This document shows, in pieces, positions 20,342 to 32,640 of a stretch of DNA of 64,000 bases. A model generated the notes under the pieces. It was given only the letters and a program-made list of their open reading frames with translations, was not told the origin of the DNA and made no database searches. The DNA is from Botrytis cinerea B05.10 (lineage: Eukaryota; Ascomycota; Leotiomycetes; Helotiales; Sclerotiniaceae). The position numbers were made by a program, and so were the translations under genes. The stretch spans positions 1,798,001 through 1,862,000 of the forward strand of contig NC_037320.1 of the NCBI RefSeq assembly GCF_000143535.2, in the 5' to 3' direction. Every line of letters starts with the position of its first letter. Position 1 is the first letter of the stretch.

Positions 20342-21434
20342 GGAGGTGTAAGGAGGATTTGAAGGAACTTTGAAGGAACTTTGAAGGAACTTTGAAGGGA
20401 CGAATATGGCTGGATTGCTGAGGAATATAACAAAAGTTAGATACGACGAAAAGCTCTTGGGAGATGGACTTGCGTATCATAGGCAACTCGGTGTTGTGAA
20501 CTGGACGCGAGCTATTTGTCATATGGGGGTTATGCCGAGATTTTATATCCCAACTTCGGCCGTGATTCGCATGGACTCAAATTGACGATTATACTATCAG
20601 ACATACACCGCATCTCACCACCTCACAAACCCATATCCATGTCAAAGTAACCTTAACTCAACATCCACCTCCACACACTGCTCCTTTACCTCGTTTTCGA
20701 ACAGCTAGAAACGCTACAGTCAGCAGCACACGGACAAAGCAAGGAGTTAACGATTTTTCCATCCAGAGATCTCCTCGATTGTTCCCTGGTTCCATCACCT
20801 CAATACAAAGCCTCTAGTATCGGAAATGGACTTTGACAATGACTTTATCTCCGCCTGGCTGTCCGTTGTCCGTAAGTTCTTTTGGCGTTGCATCGCATTG
20901 GCAAGCATTCTCGACGATGCCAGAGTATAGCGTACACGTAAAACTCCAAAGTAACATATTGCCACACACATCCAGTAGTAAATATCTCAACCTCACGTGT
21001 TCTCATGATCGATCTTGGGGAGCCGAATTTCCAATCCATGGACTTAACCTATTAAACCCGAGCTCGCCAATAGCGAGCACCCCTATTACCGATGCTGAAG
21101 TGGATTTCCCATGATCAATCGCATCGGAACTTTTATGGATGATATAACCATCTGATTAAATATTACAAATCACTCTTTGAGATCCCTTTGGGCAGGTAGA
21201 TAAAGTATTGTATGGCGAGATCAAATATATAAAGACGATGGATGGTCCCATTTTACTTCTTGCATTCCAGCAAGAGCTACCTACCCCACTATTCCTACAA
21301 TTAAACAGTTGTGCGATTGAGCTACCCCTCCATCACATCTGGATTCTCAAATTTTAGATAAGAAAATCAAATACTCAACTATAACACCCGTACAAAATCT
21401 CAGCGAGTCAGCAAGAAGAGAAAAATCAGACAAA
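20342..21434. other. Intergenic region
   Basis: No supported gene. An 11-bp tandem repeat at 20361-20400 lies just past the preceding stop. CT/CA-rich sequence at about 20570-20830 resembles a fungal promoter or leader, but only short open frames follow it (for example an ATG at 20827 with 34 codons). Confidence 0.5.
20361..20400 (+). repeat. 11-bp tandem repeat in a 3' UTR
   Basis: Three perfect GAAGGAACTTT units plus a partial fourth begin 20 bp after the stop codon of the membrane-protein gene. Confidence 0.92.
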
Positions 21435-22558
21435 ATGGTTCAATTACTCGGAAAAGACGTTGGTACCATCGGATATGGCATGATGGGTTCGTGTTTCCTC
21501 CTCGCCCCCCTCTTTCTCTATTCTCTCTCAAATTCAATTCCGAACTAACACCCTCTTCTCCAGGTCTCTCTTGGCGCCCTGAGCCTCAACCCCTCGAAGA
21601 ATCCATCACTACCCTGAAAGCTGCACTCGAAAAAGGTTGCAACTTCTGGAACGGGGGCGAATTCTACGGAACTCCCGAGTACAATTCCCTTACCATCTGT
21701 GCCGCCTATTTCGATAGATATCCTGAAGATGCAGACAAAGTTGTTTTGAGTGTTAAGGGTGGTCTCAATCTAGAGAAATTTGCACCCGATGGATCTCCAG
21801 AAGGTGTCAGAAAGAGTGTGGATAAGTGTTTGGCACTTTTAAACGGCAAGAAAAAGATTGATATTTTCGAATGTGCGAGAGTGGACAAGGATACCCCGAT
21901 TGAGGTTACGATGAAGGTTTTGGAGGAGGAATATGTGAAGACGGGGAAGATTGGGGGCATTTCTCTAAGTGAGTGTTCGGCGGAGACGGTGAGAAGAGCC
22001 GCGAAGGTTACGAAGATTGTGGCCTGTGAGGTTGAAGTTGCTTTGAACACGTTGGATATATTTCAAAATGGGGTTGCCGAAGCTTGCAGGGAACACGATA
22101 TTTTGGTTGTTGCGTATGTATTTCTGATTTCTATGGATGGTATGGCATGGCTAATGAAAAACAGATACTCACCGTTAGGCCGAGGGTTGTTGACTGGTGC
22201 AATTCAAAAGCCGGAAGATCTCCCCGAGGGTGATGTGCGTCGAACCTATCCACGATTCCAGGGAGAACACTTTGAAAATAACAAGAAGCTTCTTGATGCC
22301 GTAACCAAGATTGCAGAACAGAAGAACTGCACACCGGCTCAAATCGCTATCAATTGGCTCAAAGCTATTTCCAAGAAAGATGGCAATCCAGAAATCATTC
22401 CAATTCCTGGTGCCACCACAGTCGATCGTATCACAGAGAATGCAAAGGAGGTATCTTTAAGTGCAGCCGATTTGGCGGTGCTTGATTCGATATTGAAACA
22501 ATTTCCAGGTTCAGGCCATCGTTACCCAGAACATGCACAAAAGCACCTAGAAGGTTAA
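21435..22558 (+). CDS. Aldo/keto reductase, pyridoxal reductase-like
   Basis: NADPH-dependent reductase of the AKR superfamily, closest in motif style to fission yeast pyridoxal reductase Plr1 (pyridoxal to pyridoxine, vitamin B6 salvage). Exons 21435-21486, 21564-22113 and 22165-22558 give 331 residues. Intron 2 is 51 nt with no in-frame stop, so unspliced mRNA could also be read through. The TIM-barrel start GTIGYGMMGLSW is present. The catalytic region reads FWNGGEFYG, with the Tyr kept and Asn at the usual Asp position. The catalytic Lys lies in LSVKGG. The usual His is replaced in IFECARVD, as I recall for Plr1 relatives. The C-terminal IPIPGATTVDRITENAKE binds cofactor phosphate. Substrate is inferred only. 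Confidence 0.88.
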
Positions 22559-23170
22559 AATAAAAGCCTTGACGGGGGAGAGAAGTTAGCAATCATGTAA
22601 CAAGAGTGAAGTAGGACACAATGAATATATATTAAATCGTAAAGCTCAGAATAAATGTGTAATGTGTTTCTGTCGACTTGCAGATGCAGTTGCCTGTATC
22701 ATTCCGAATTGCAGAACTCGAGGGTTATTCATCATCGCGAGAAGGAGAAAAGAAATAAATGTAATAGAGCGAGCATGAGCTTACCTATATAATTATCGCT
22801 CTCGAGTCTCGCAGGTAGCCCAAGTTCTGCTGCCATGTCTCCAGAGCAAAATCCATCGCAATTGAGAACGTTGATGAGACGAAGAGTAGTTTAGAATATT
22901 TTATTGAGAAGAGAAAATGTTCACAAATCCAATTGAAAAAAGTGGATGGTTAACAGTTACAAGCTACACGGAAAGTTCCGAAAGCTCTTGGCTTTGATGC
23001 TTCGCGATCGACATCATTCGGTACAAGCCAACTGCGTATTCACAAAGCTTCTTTAACAATCAACAAAACTCGAGATAATTCACCATTCACGCCACCTTTC
23101 TAACTTTCACTTTCTAAGCAATTGCAATCGTCGATTCTCCTATTTAATTGTTACTTTTGACTTCTCCAAC
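22559..23170. promoter_or_regulatory. Intergenic / promoter region
   Basis: 612 bp between the reductase stop and the zinc-finger gene ATG. C/T-rich sequence just before the ATG resembles a transcription start region. No other gene. Confidence 0.55.
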
Positions 23171-24407
23171 ATGGCCGACGACTCACCTCCAGGATCTCCC
23201 CTCTCCGATCTCTCCTCGGACGCATTTGACGACGAAGACAACGAACGGATGGCTGCAGATGCTCACATGCCGCCTGCTAAAAGGCAAAAGACAAGCAGCG
23301 ACGAATCTTTGCGCATCGCCACATCTCGTGGTATCAAAATGGATGGAACAGATGGTTATTGTTCTACTGATACCGAAGGAGACATTCCAGACTCTCCAAG
23401 CATCGTTCAACGACCTGAAGATGCTCTAGATGATTTGCACGAACAAATCACTGTTTGCGCATGGCTTGACTGTACTAAGGGAGATTTGGGAGATATGGAT
23501 CAGTTGGTGGATCATTTACATCATGATCATATTGACTCTAGACCGAAAAAATACACATGTGAATGGTTGGCTTGTCCGAGGAAAAGTCAGCCACAAGCAA
23601 GCGGCTATGCTTTGAAGGCGCACATGAGAAGTCATACTGGAGAAAAGCCATTTTATTGCGCATTACCTGGTTTGTTGTCTGCAACTGGATCTTAGAGTAC
23701 AGCTAACAAGTAATTTAGAATGCGATCGGGCTTTCACACGTTCTGATGCTCTTGCCAAACACATGCGAACAGTTCACGAAACCGAAGCTCTTCGTCCTTC
23801 CGATCCTATTCCAAAACATATTCAAGACCATTCAAAAGGGCTACCTAGACATCCTCAACCCAGAGTCGTCATGAAACCATTTCCGGATTCAAATCCGATG
23901 GCGGGCGCGCACATTTCACCATTAGTTGAACCCTCATTAATGGCAACATCATATCCTCCTGAATTGGGAATTACTTTGGAAGAAGAAGCGAAAGGCCCAA
24001 TTGAGCTTTGGAAATTACTACGAAAGCAAATACAATGGGCAGAAGAGGAAGGCGAGGCGCTAAGAAAGCAATGTGAGATCATGGAAGAAATAAGGAAGAA
24101 GGAATGGATGGAGAAGGAAGTCCTACTTGACGTTGCCATTGCAAAAGACTTGGAGATGGAGGCGAAAAGAAAGGCGGCGTTTGCTGAGCTTGCGAAGCTT
24201 CCCAGAGAGGAAGTCGATTACGTTATGAACGAAGAAGCAAACTCACCCAGCATCCGCGGCGCTGACTATACGGAGCATACACCAAACACGGCTATGTCTC
24301 CAAGTAGGACTCCATTTTCACCTAGGGATCTGACGCCATTGGAACAGAGCCAAGGACCTGTTCAAGCAGACGCGGCAGAGGTTTTGACTTCTATGTCACA
24401 TGCTTAA
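23171..24407 (+). CDS. YY1/GLI-like C2H2 zinc-finger protein, probable INO80 subunit Iec1
   Basis: Exons 23171-23669 and 23719-24407 give 395 residues. The 49-nt intron has branch GCTAAC and splits the Glu codon before CDRAFTR. Three linked C2H2 fingers are visible: an atypical one from C96/C101 to about H120, the second C130/C135 to H151/H155 with linker HTGEKPF, and the third C163/C168 to H181/H186. An acidic Ser/Asp-rich N-terminus precedes them. A charged helical segment follows (about 250-320, from LWKLLRKQIQWAEEEGEAL), with KKEWMEKEVLLD. Fingers plus this coiled segment match my recollection of Iec1, the YY1-like subunit of the fungal INO80 chromatin remodeller. An independent transcription factor is the alternative. 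Nuclear. Confidence 0.75.
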
Positions 24408-27400
24408 GGGCAGGAAAGACATGGGATAGGAGGGCATGGAAGGCAAAAATGTCTCAGGGAGCTTTTGCATGTCCAAACGTCTGAAGGCTATTGGAATAAT
24501 AAGTGTGCTGGAAGGAATAAAAAGGGTTATGAAATATTTACGAAATCGACTGATATCAATTCGGATAATCAGATGGAAACTATGGCAAGCAAGGCGTTTT
24601 CTGGAGCGAAGCAAAGGTGTAGGATGGAAACGCAGAGGTTCTGCTTCCGTGTGTATCAATAGTTTAGCAGGACCCCAAAACATTAAAGCGATGTTTAATA
24701 CTATAATAATTATCTAGACAGTATCTCGTGAGACCTGGTACATTCATGGCAGATAACAGAATGTGACAAGGCTGGTATTTGACTTGACTATCTATGACCA
24801 CATAATCAAGTATCTCTAAATTGTTGAAAGTCCATACCAGAGACGAAAATTTACTCATTTCCATTGATTAAGATCATTTTTTATTGTAAAATAGTTGTGA
24901 AGCATGTATATCGTAGCAGACTGTATCATCTAACTCATCCAGTGCAGTGCTCTCTAGATTTCCATCCCTAGCCCTTCAAGTAGATTCACAAATATACATG
25001 GAGCAAGAAGAGAAGAGAGTCGATGATTGATCAATGAAATGAGCTGTGGAAATTAGCGAACTAGTGGAGCGAAGTAAATACTGATTGGGAAGTGATTGGG
25101 AAGTAATGTTATTTATTAGTTATATTGTGCAGCAGGATGATTCGGAGTGCTTTTATTGTAAAGTGGAATGAATGTTGGATTGGTGGTTTATTGGAGACTT
25201 GTTGGTATATATGAGTGGATTGTTAGGACGGTGGATTATTAGTTAAGTAACAGATTGAATTGCGGATTGCTCGGTGGAAAAGTGGGAAGGGGAAAAAATG
25301 GAAAGTGGAAAAATGATTATATTTACTGACTGGGTGGATGGATGGGAGGTAGGAGGTATTTATGCAATGAAAGAGGAGAGATGTAGGGAAGGGAAGATGA
25401 GGTGGAAGTAATGGCGTATTCAGTTTCTGGTGGCTGATCATTATGATGTATCCGTCTTTCCGTACTTGTAGTACCTGTTGGATGCTTCTTTTAGACATGC
25501 AACAGAAATTAAACGAGATGATTCGCTTAATTTTAGACTTTTGTTGTTAGGTTTGTGATGGGGCTTATTTTGATTGATGGGTGTTATTTGGTGGGAGTAG
25601 TAGATGGATGCTAGGCTAATGGTTTGATGTGAAGTGAAGACGAGGGTGATTTTGATGGTACGGTTATGATTAGCCATGTATGAGATTTTAGACATGCAAT
25701 AAAGGAGGTCTTTGGCTGATTCTAGAACTCTTCGGTGTTGGTTAGTCTGTTGTCCCTGCATATCTACAAAGATAGGCCAAAAGATAGAAGGGATGTGGCT
25801 AATTTGTAGTCTCATGGGATGGTTCTATTTCAGACCTTCTGTTATTCATTGTTTAACTAGTGCTAGGGACTATCTACTAATGGCAACCTTGGACTTATAG
25901 AGAAGTTGATTGTTCAGGAAAGCTTGAGCGGTCCCGTTAGCTGTGCATCGATTCAGTGTTCTAAGTGTTTCTCTCTGATAGAATCTACTTCATTTTATAC
26001 AATATCAAAGTTTATTGTAGTAGTCTATCGGTGTGGTTTAATTTAGTGTTACAAACAATGCGGCCTCAACTTTAGAAGGTGAGAATTTGCATCCAGGTAA
26101 GATGCTTTTGGGTTTCTTGGAACTAGCAGATGTAATTTAGATGGCTGTTGTGACGATATATGCTACTTTACCTCACTTGACGACAAAATCATATTACTCT
26201 TATATTCGTATACAATTATTAGCATACACTTCATTGGACACAGCAAATCTTTAAGTTGCAAACCCGAGTTATTTGCAGCCTAGGCTGAAATATTTAAAAT
26301 GCAGCCTCAATAACTTCAGTGATGCAAATTTTTATTTACGTCTCAAGTTTGGTTGTCATTCTGGACCTTTCGCCACTGCCGACTCATCTAGCTCATACCA
26401 TCTAGTTTTTATTGAGGATCGAATTCCAGCCAGTTATTCTACAAACAAGACCTTCTTGGGCGTTCAAACAGTAACATGATATTAATCTACTGGCCGATAT
26501 TCAACACCGTTCGAAGTTCAATCTACTAGAAGCGAACTGGGTTTGTGACAGCCAGATATGATTTGAGTTTCTGATCAGCTTCTCAAACGCGAGGTCTGAT
26601 ATGTGTCTAAATTTGCTGATCATCTTACATTTTTGCTTTTGAGTCTGAATTTTAGATGAGATAGCTCCGTGAAACTAATGAGAAAACCACCGACAGCGAA
26701 CAAAAGTCAAGATGACGACCGGTACCAACTCATTCATATCTCAGCTTCAAATCTTACACCCACAAGTACACAACAACATCAAATTATAAGAAATCACGCC
26801 AATTAAAATTGTGACAAAGCTCGCTACCATCGCCGTACCAGGTATTGGTCTTCTTAGCCGTATCCGAGGAAGAATCTAGAGCCCAAGCTCCACGAATATA
26901 TACCCTCGCGATCACTCTCCTTTTTGCACCACCCTTTAGAAGTCTATGATTCATACCTTATTTGTCTTGTCAATAGACCCGCTACAGATCCACCGATTTA
27001 CTCAAGCAGAAAATATAAATGCGGTTGTTTATGTATCCAAAGAACCTACATGATCCCCACAAGACATAGTTGACCCGACACTCGCAAGTACCTAGACCAA
27101 GAATTTTAGAGACTCTGTTCGAGATCGGTGTTGAGTTTCTACCTCTGTTCATTTAGCACTTGATTCCTCACCCTCACAAGCAAGGGGAAAAATCATCAAG
27201 GACAATCAATGCTGTCTTGCAAAGTGTTATCGATCAAAGTAAAAAGTTGCGCATTGAAAGTAACAGTGAAAATGCAAACTGACGATGATGTTTTCAGGTG
27301 CTGTAAAAGCATCCTCATGACATTAATGCTGTACCATTCCAGGTTCTCCCCCCGAATCGCCCCCCTCCTTCAAGAATTTCTACACCTTGCTTAGATCATA

Positions 27401-27769
27401 GGAAATGTGAAACTACCTTGGCCTATCTTTGGTGCTCATGATGTTAGTGTTGACTTGCACTTAGATCTCCCACCGGTCTTCCATTTGTTTGCTTAAAATA
27501 CTAGCAGACTGACAATAGTGCAGTGAGTGTTTAGAAGGGGAAGGGCAAATAAAAGCAAAAAAACAAACTTTATATCAGATAGTCTAAAAAATGTACTTGT
27601 AATGTAAGATTGCATAAATTCCCAATTACCAACCCACCACAGAGCTTGTTCCCACTTAGGATCACATAACGAAATACTATTCTCCAATACAAACTAGATT
27701 AGACGTCATAACACCACCCAAACAAAATAACTCTCTCTAAAGTGTTTCCCACTCTTCAAAATGAACCTT
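24408..27769. other. Long gene-free region
   Basis: About 3.4 kb with no protein gene I can support on either strand. AT-leaning, with short repeats such as GATTGGGAAGT twice near 25084-25105. Open frames (longest about 124 codons, minus strand near 25441-25815) lack recognisable motifs. I see no transposon ends or tRNA-like fold. It may hold UTRs, a non-coding RNA or decayed sequence. Confidence 0.55.
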
Positions 27770-29083
27770 TCAAACATCAACCAACTTCTCCTTCTCCCCA
27801 CTGAAACTCTTACTCTTCTCCACCTGCTCTAAAACCTTCTTATTCCCTCCGCTATTTTTTCCCTCATATTCATTGTCCTCCTCACTCTCATCTTCCCATT
27901 TTCTCGTCCCCTCCAAATCTCCCCTATCAATCCTGTTCGAAGCCTCCCTCTCCCTCGTTTTCTCGATTCTCATTCTCTCCCTCTCCTTTTTCGCTTCTGC
28001 TCTTCTGATGTCCAATACGTCTTCCTTTTCCCTCTCCCTCTCTTTAAGCTTCTCTTTTTCCTTTTCTCTGATTCTCTTCTCTTCTCTGATTTTTGCATCC
28101 GTCCTCTTCTCATCTGTACCCTTTCCCGCAACCACCTTACCCTTAAGCAGCTTCTCCATCTCCCTCAATCTCTCGAGCACTCTCTCACCATCCAAAACCC
28201 CCATGCTGGATCCCCTCTCCGTCTCTCTCCCAACTCTACTACTACCTCTCTCCCTCTCCTTCCTCTCCATCCCACCCCCCACATCCGAATCTCTCAATCT
28301 CTCCACCCCCCTATCAATCACCCTCTCATACCCAGGAAAAAAACCCGGATTCTCCGCCTTGAACCAACCCGGCCAATCACTCAATCCAATCAAACTAAGT
28401 TCAAATCTCGTTCTAGGCATCTCATGTTTATACCGACAATTTTCCGCCCACTTGCATCTTCTATTATGTGTACACCAATGTCTACACGTTTGTTGTTGTC
28501 CTTGCTGTGTTCCTAGTGTCGATGTGGTATTACGCGAAGGAGCGTGGATTGATGTTGACAGGCCCGGTGAAGAGTGCGATTTTGTGGCCCGACTTTTGGT
28601 ATTCATGGCTGTGTTCAACGTGGAGGATCTAATAGGCAAGGAAAGAGGACTGGGAACCGCTGTGTCGGGTCTAATTTTGACAAATTAGCACACAATCACC
28701 ACAAAACTGCCCCTTCTCAATTCGACAACAGATACATACCCACTACTCCCCATCACTCCGTCTTCATCTTCATACTCATCACTCTCTTCATCCGCCTCCA
28801 ATCCAACTAGTCCATAAAAGTCTCCACCACCCACAGTCCCAGGTGGTGCTTCCCCCTGCAACCCCAAATTCAACATTCCTCCTGTCTCCACCAAATCCAA
28901 ATTCCTCGGCACCCCTATTAAATCCACACCTGGGGGTAATTCATCAACCGCCACTAGCGGTACTACTTGTCCCGTCTTGCGGACTATAAAGTAGCCTGGT
29001 CGAGGGGCTTGAGTCGAAGCCGGTAGATCTTGAACTGGGCGGTCTCGAGTCGTAGCTCCTCTTTTATTGGTTTTAGTAGACAT
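27770..29083 (-). CDS. CCCH zinc-finger protein with charged C-terminus
   Basis: Exons 29083-28740 and 28670-27770 on the minus strand give 414 residues. The 69-nt intron has branch TGCTAATT. The N-terminal part has RPGYFIVRKTGQVVPLVAVDELP and an acidic stretch before the splice. One CCCH finger lies at about 177-197 (CRHWCTHNRRCKWAENCRYKH; ligands C181 or C177, C187, C193, H197), followed by MPRT. The C-terminal half is a long Arg/Glu/Lys-rich, probably helical or coiled region (about 255-380), with LERLREMEKLLKG at its start. CCCH fingers usually bind RNA, and this layout occurs in uncharacterised ascomycete proteins. A precise function is not known to me. Confidence 0.8.
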
Positions 29084-29596
29084 ATTAGTCTACTTGCGAC
29101 CTGTTGTGGTGGTTTATGAAAAGGATATTCGTTTGATTGATGTATCATGTATGATGTATGGTGGGCAGCACGGAGAGAAAAGGTTAAGGGGGTATGAGAG
29201 GTGGATATATAATGTTGAAGAAAAACTTAGAATCAGGTAATTGACTCTCATGCCTCAACAATCTATGAGTGATTGCACTCGTTTGCCCTTTAACGTATGA
29301 ATTGTACTATACAATCAATTGTAAAAACACGGGACCGGAAAGCTCTCTTCTCGTGTATGTCATTTAAACAAACTTTATTGATAGAAATGTCCAAACTCTC
29401 TTCGCTTGTACCAATACACTTACATTTACGCAAATGAAAAACACAAGAGTGTGCACGTGAAATCGCAAATAGGATTGCCAATACAATGGAAAACAATAAT
29501 CATTAGCCGTACTGCAGGTTGGTGATATTATACTCTATTCTGTGTTACTCCGTGCCATCGGGTATCAAATGCATGCTAAGATATACTCATCTCAAT
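29084..29596. other. Intergenic region
   Basis: 513 bp between two minus-strand genes: promoter of the CCCH gene on its left and 3' end of tubulin cofactor E on its right. No further gene. Confidence 0.55.
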
Positions 29597-31594
29597 TCAC
29601 TCCTCCCTACCAGGGAATTTCTTCGAATCTTTGAATTCAACTCTAACCCTGGCCTCCATTCCATCTACACAAAGACCGACATCTTTTGTTGTATCCTCCA
29701 ACTCCACTTCTCTTTTCATGAATTTGCCTGCCTTCGATTCCTCTACTTGCCCGTGCGTTTGCGAAACAGCTTTTTCAATTGCAATACTAGAACCTTCTAT
29801 AGTGGATTGCTTTTGGTTCAGAGTAGACAAGCCAATAGGAGCCAAAGCCTCTCTAGTATTGTCTACAGCGTTATCCTCATCATACTCGTCAATATCCTCA
29901 TATCCAGCCACGGGATCCCATTCTCCCGTTTCCCAAATCAATTTCAAACTTAATGGCCTACGATTTAGTAACCTCCCAACAATCCCCTTGACTCGATAGA
30001 TGCTGAATGCTTTGGGAATCTCTTTCACTAGTATGGTTTCCTTCTGACCTATCTCAGGGTTTGCAGGAACGCAAAATGTGAACTTGATCAGGCGTGCTTC
30101 CAAAAATGCAGGATTGATCTCTGCCTTCTCTCTCCTCACCACTGCTGGGGGCCCATGAAGGTCACACAACTCCTTGTATCGTTTATGTTTAGAGAGTACT
30201 ATAGATTCCTGCTCTGATTCCACAGCTCCAAGTTCCTTGCCTATCTCGGAAAGGTAGAACAATTCTGCGTTATTTCGATCTTGAGGGGAAATGCTACTAA
30301 AGTTCAATTTCTGAAGGTTCCCAAGACGTGCTAATGTTAACATGAATTCCTCGTTAAGACTTCCCATTGTCGACTCAGCGCTTGTTTCCGGATATATTAG
30401 GTTTTTGGATATTCGTAGGGACGTCATGCCTGGGAAAATATGGACGAGTTCATCTACAAAATCCCAATTGTTGATTTTGTTGGAAGATAGATCGATATAT
30501 GATAACTTGTTATTGAAGACTAAAGGAGCGGAAGACTTGACTGCGCCTGGACCGGTCATCGTTCCCGTTGTATGTATTTTGTTTCCTTTCAGAAGTAAAG
30601 ATTCGAGGGATGTGAGCCGAGTCAATACCTCCAAATCTGCAAGTGATGTGAAGTCATTATACTCAAGGGTCAAAGAGGCCAGAGAAGAACTCGTGATGGG
30701 TGAACTCAATCTTTTAAAGCCATTTGAAGATGCCGTTAGAGACACCGTGGAAGTGAACCTTTGCAGGAGTATACAAAGTTCATTCCAATCAACTAAGGTC
30801 GAATCTACCTCCAGAGCCTTGATCGTGCTGAAAACTTCCTCAACAGAACCTGACATGATTGCATTTAACATTCTGCTTGTGTCAAGCTCTAGTCGGTTTC
30901 CACTAAATAACAATATTAGCCAAGCCCAAATAAATATTGAGGGTGCTTACTTTAGTCTTAGTGTTTTCAAATTCTTCAACTGCGAACAAATGTTTTCTAT
31001 CTCGTTTAAAGATACAAACAAATTTCTGCTCAAATCAAGCTCAACAATACTTGGACATGCTTCTCCAACTGTAAGATCAGTCGCTGTAGCCACCACTTGT
31101 GTAGCGGAGGCATCAAGAAGTCTAGTATGAGCCCTATTGATGCGCTGTCCATCAACCAGAACAATTTTGAGTTCGTGCACCTGAGCCTGTTGCTCTGCAA
31201 TCTTGTCGAATCCAATTTCCTCAGCTACTTTTCCCGATATAACAATCTGCTTGTCCGGGTTTAGGCCATCTCCAGAAGCATATTTGTGGAATACCGCTTC
31301 GACAAAGCTCTGCTCGGGATCTGGTTTCCTAGTAGGGCGAATAAAACTTGCTGGAGTTGGTGCATTACTCAAACCTATGTATATATTAGGAGCTACTTTT
31401 ACATATATCTCCCATGACGACAACTTACATTTGAAGTACCCTTTCCCGTCATTCTTGCCCCGCGAAGGGTCGTCCCATTCAACCCCAAGCCAATCCTTCT
31501 CTGTATCCTTGACCTCTCCAATATATCGAATCGTACATAACTGTCCTTGAAACGATACCCGTTGACCTACACGATAGTTGTGATTTTGTGACAT
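29597..31594 (-). CDS. Tubulin-folding cofactor E (TBCE/Pac2)
   Basis: Cofactor E binds alpha-tubulin and joins the cofactor C/D/E complex that assembles tubulin dimers in the cytosol. Exons 31594-31429, 31374-30951 and 30902-29597 give 631 residues. The N-terminal CAP-Gly domain is clear, with GVEW and the tubulin-binding GKNDG at 46-50, then GYFKC. Leucine-rich repeats follow from about 185 to 390 (ELDLSRN, LRLNGNRLE, YIDLSSNKI). The C-terminal part resembles the ubiquitin-like domain, interrupted by an acidic insert. Intron 1 is 54 nt, a multiple of three and free of stops. Splicing restores the normal CAP-Gly spacing, so I treat it as a true intron. It shares a 326-bp divergent promoter with the SF3a2 gene. 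Confidence 0.93.
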
Positions 31595-31920
31595 TGTAAA
31601 AGAGGTTCATTCATGGATTGTGCTCATTTGGAAATAAAGTTGCAGCCTTGCAAAGAGAGGCTGAACCACAGCCGAACTTTTTTTCGCGACATCAACATTC
31701 ACTTTCCCATCACAACACCTCTACAACACATTTACGCTTTTTTTTTTTTTCCATCGCGGTGATCTTGATTCGATATAAATCTCGAAATTACGACTACTAG
31801 ATTGATTCTCTCAAATATTAAATTCTGAAGTTTTGACACGGTTACTACCACTCATCAATCTTCAAGCCCACCAGCCTTGAATCCTACCTCTACCCTCATC
31901 ACCCACATCATCCACCCAAG
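31595..31920. promoter_or_regulatory. Bidirectional promoter, TBCE and SF3a2
   Basis: 326 bp between divergent start codons. It contains a T-run at about 31738-31750 and CA/CT-rich sequence before the SF3a2 ATG. Confidence 0.7.
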
Positions 31921-32640
31921 ATGGATTACCAAAACCGCGCCGGCAGTAAATTCGGTGGTGGTGGTGTCGCTTCCACCAGTGCAACCAATGCCGACCGCCG
32001 TGAGCGTCTCCGCAAACTCGCTCTCGAGACTATCGATTTAGACAAAGACCCCTACTTCTTCAAGAACCACGTCGGCTCTTTCGAATGTCGACTCTGTCTC
32101 ACCGTGCATCAAAATGATGGTTCCTATCTTGCGCATACCCAGGGGCGCAAGCATCAAACCAATCTCGCACGACGTGCTGCACGCGAGGAAAAGGAAGGCC
32201 GGTCGGGGATCGATCCTATCACCGGTTTACCTGTCGGAATGGTAGGAGCGCAAGTCAGTGTTCGCAAGAATATGGTGAAGATTGGACGGCCTGGCTATAA
32301 GATTACGAAGACGCGGGATCCGGTTACAAGACAGCAGGGATTGTTGTTTCAGTTGCAGTATCCCGAGATAGTGTCGGATGTGCAACCGCGGGTCCGGTTC
32401 ATGAGTGCTTTCGAGCAGAAGGTGGAGGATCCAGACAAGGATTTCCAGTATATGTTAGTAGCGGCAGAACCTTATGAGACGTGCGGGTTCAAGTTGCAAG
32501 CAAGGGAGATTGATCGCTCGAATGAAAGGTATTGGACTTGGTGGGATTCGGATTTGAAGGAATTTTGGGTCCAGATCATGTTCAAAACGGAGAGAGAGGA
32601 GAGATACAGTGGCGTGCCGGGTTTGGCTCCTGTCAGATAA
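31921..32640 (+). CDS. Splicing factor 3A subunit 2 (Prp11)
   Basis: SF3a2 is part of the U2 snRNP SF3a complex and helps tether U2 to the pre-mRNA branch region during prespliceosome formation in the nucleus. Single exon, 239 residues, matching the compact fungal form without the Pro-rich tail of animals. MDYQNRAGSKFGGGG is the typical N-terminus. The matrin-type zinc finger has C56, C59, H72 and H78 within FECRLCLTVHQNDGSYLAHT. GIDPITGLPVGM and the C-terminal block with PYETCGFKLQAREID and WDSDLKEFWVQI follow. It looks intact and conserved. Confidence 0.96.
   Translation: MDYQNRAGSKFGGGGVASTSATNADRRERLRKLALETIDLDKDPYFFKNHVGSFECRLCLTVHQNDGSYLAHTQGRKHQTNLARRAAREEKEGRSGIDPITGLPVGMVGAQVSVRKNMVKIGRPGYKITKTRDPVTRQQGLLFQLQYPEIVSDVQPRVRFMSAFEQKVEDPDKDFQYMLVAAEPYETCGFKLQAREIDRSNERYWTWWDSDLKEFWVQIMFKTEREERYSGVPGLAPVR

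Noticed and set aside
21292..21334. Minus-strand stretch resembling the 5' half of a tRNA (GGAGGGGTAGCTCAATCGCA ... CTGTTTAA loop)
   Set aside because: The D-arm cannot close, the anticodon loop has eight bases, and no T-arm or 3' acceptor strand follows. At best a remnant or chance.
27873..28688. 271-codon plus-strand frame, very Ser/Leu/Phe-rich
   Set aside because: Antisense shadow of the Arg/Glu/Lys-rich C-terminus of the CCCH protein gene.
30342..31130. 262-codon plus-strand frame
   Set aside because: Antisense to the leucine-rich repeats and introns of TBCE.
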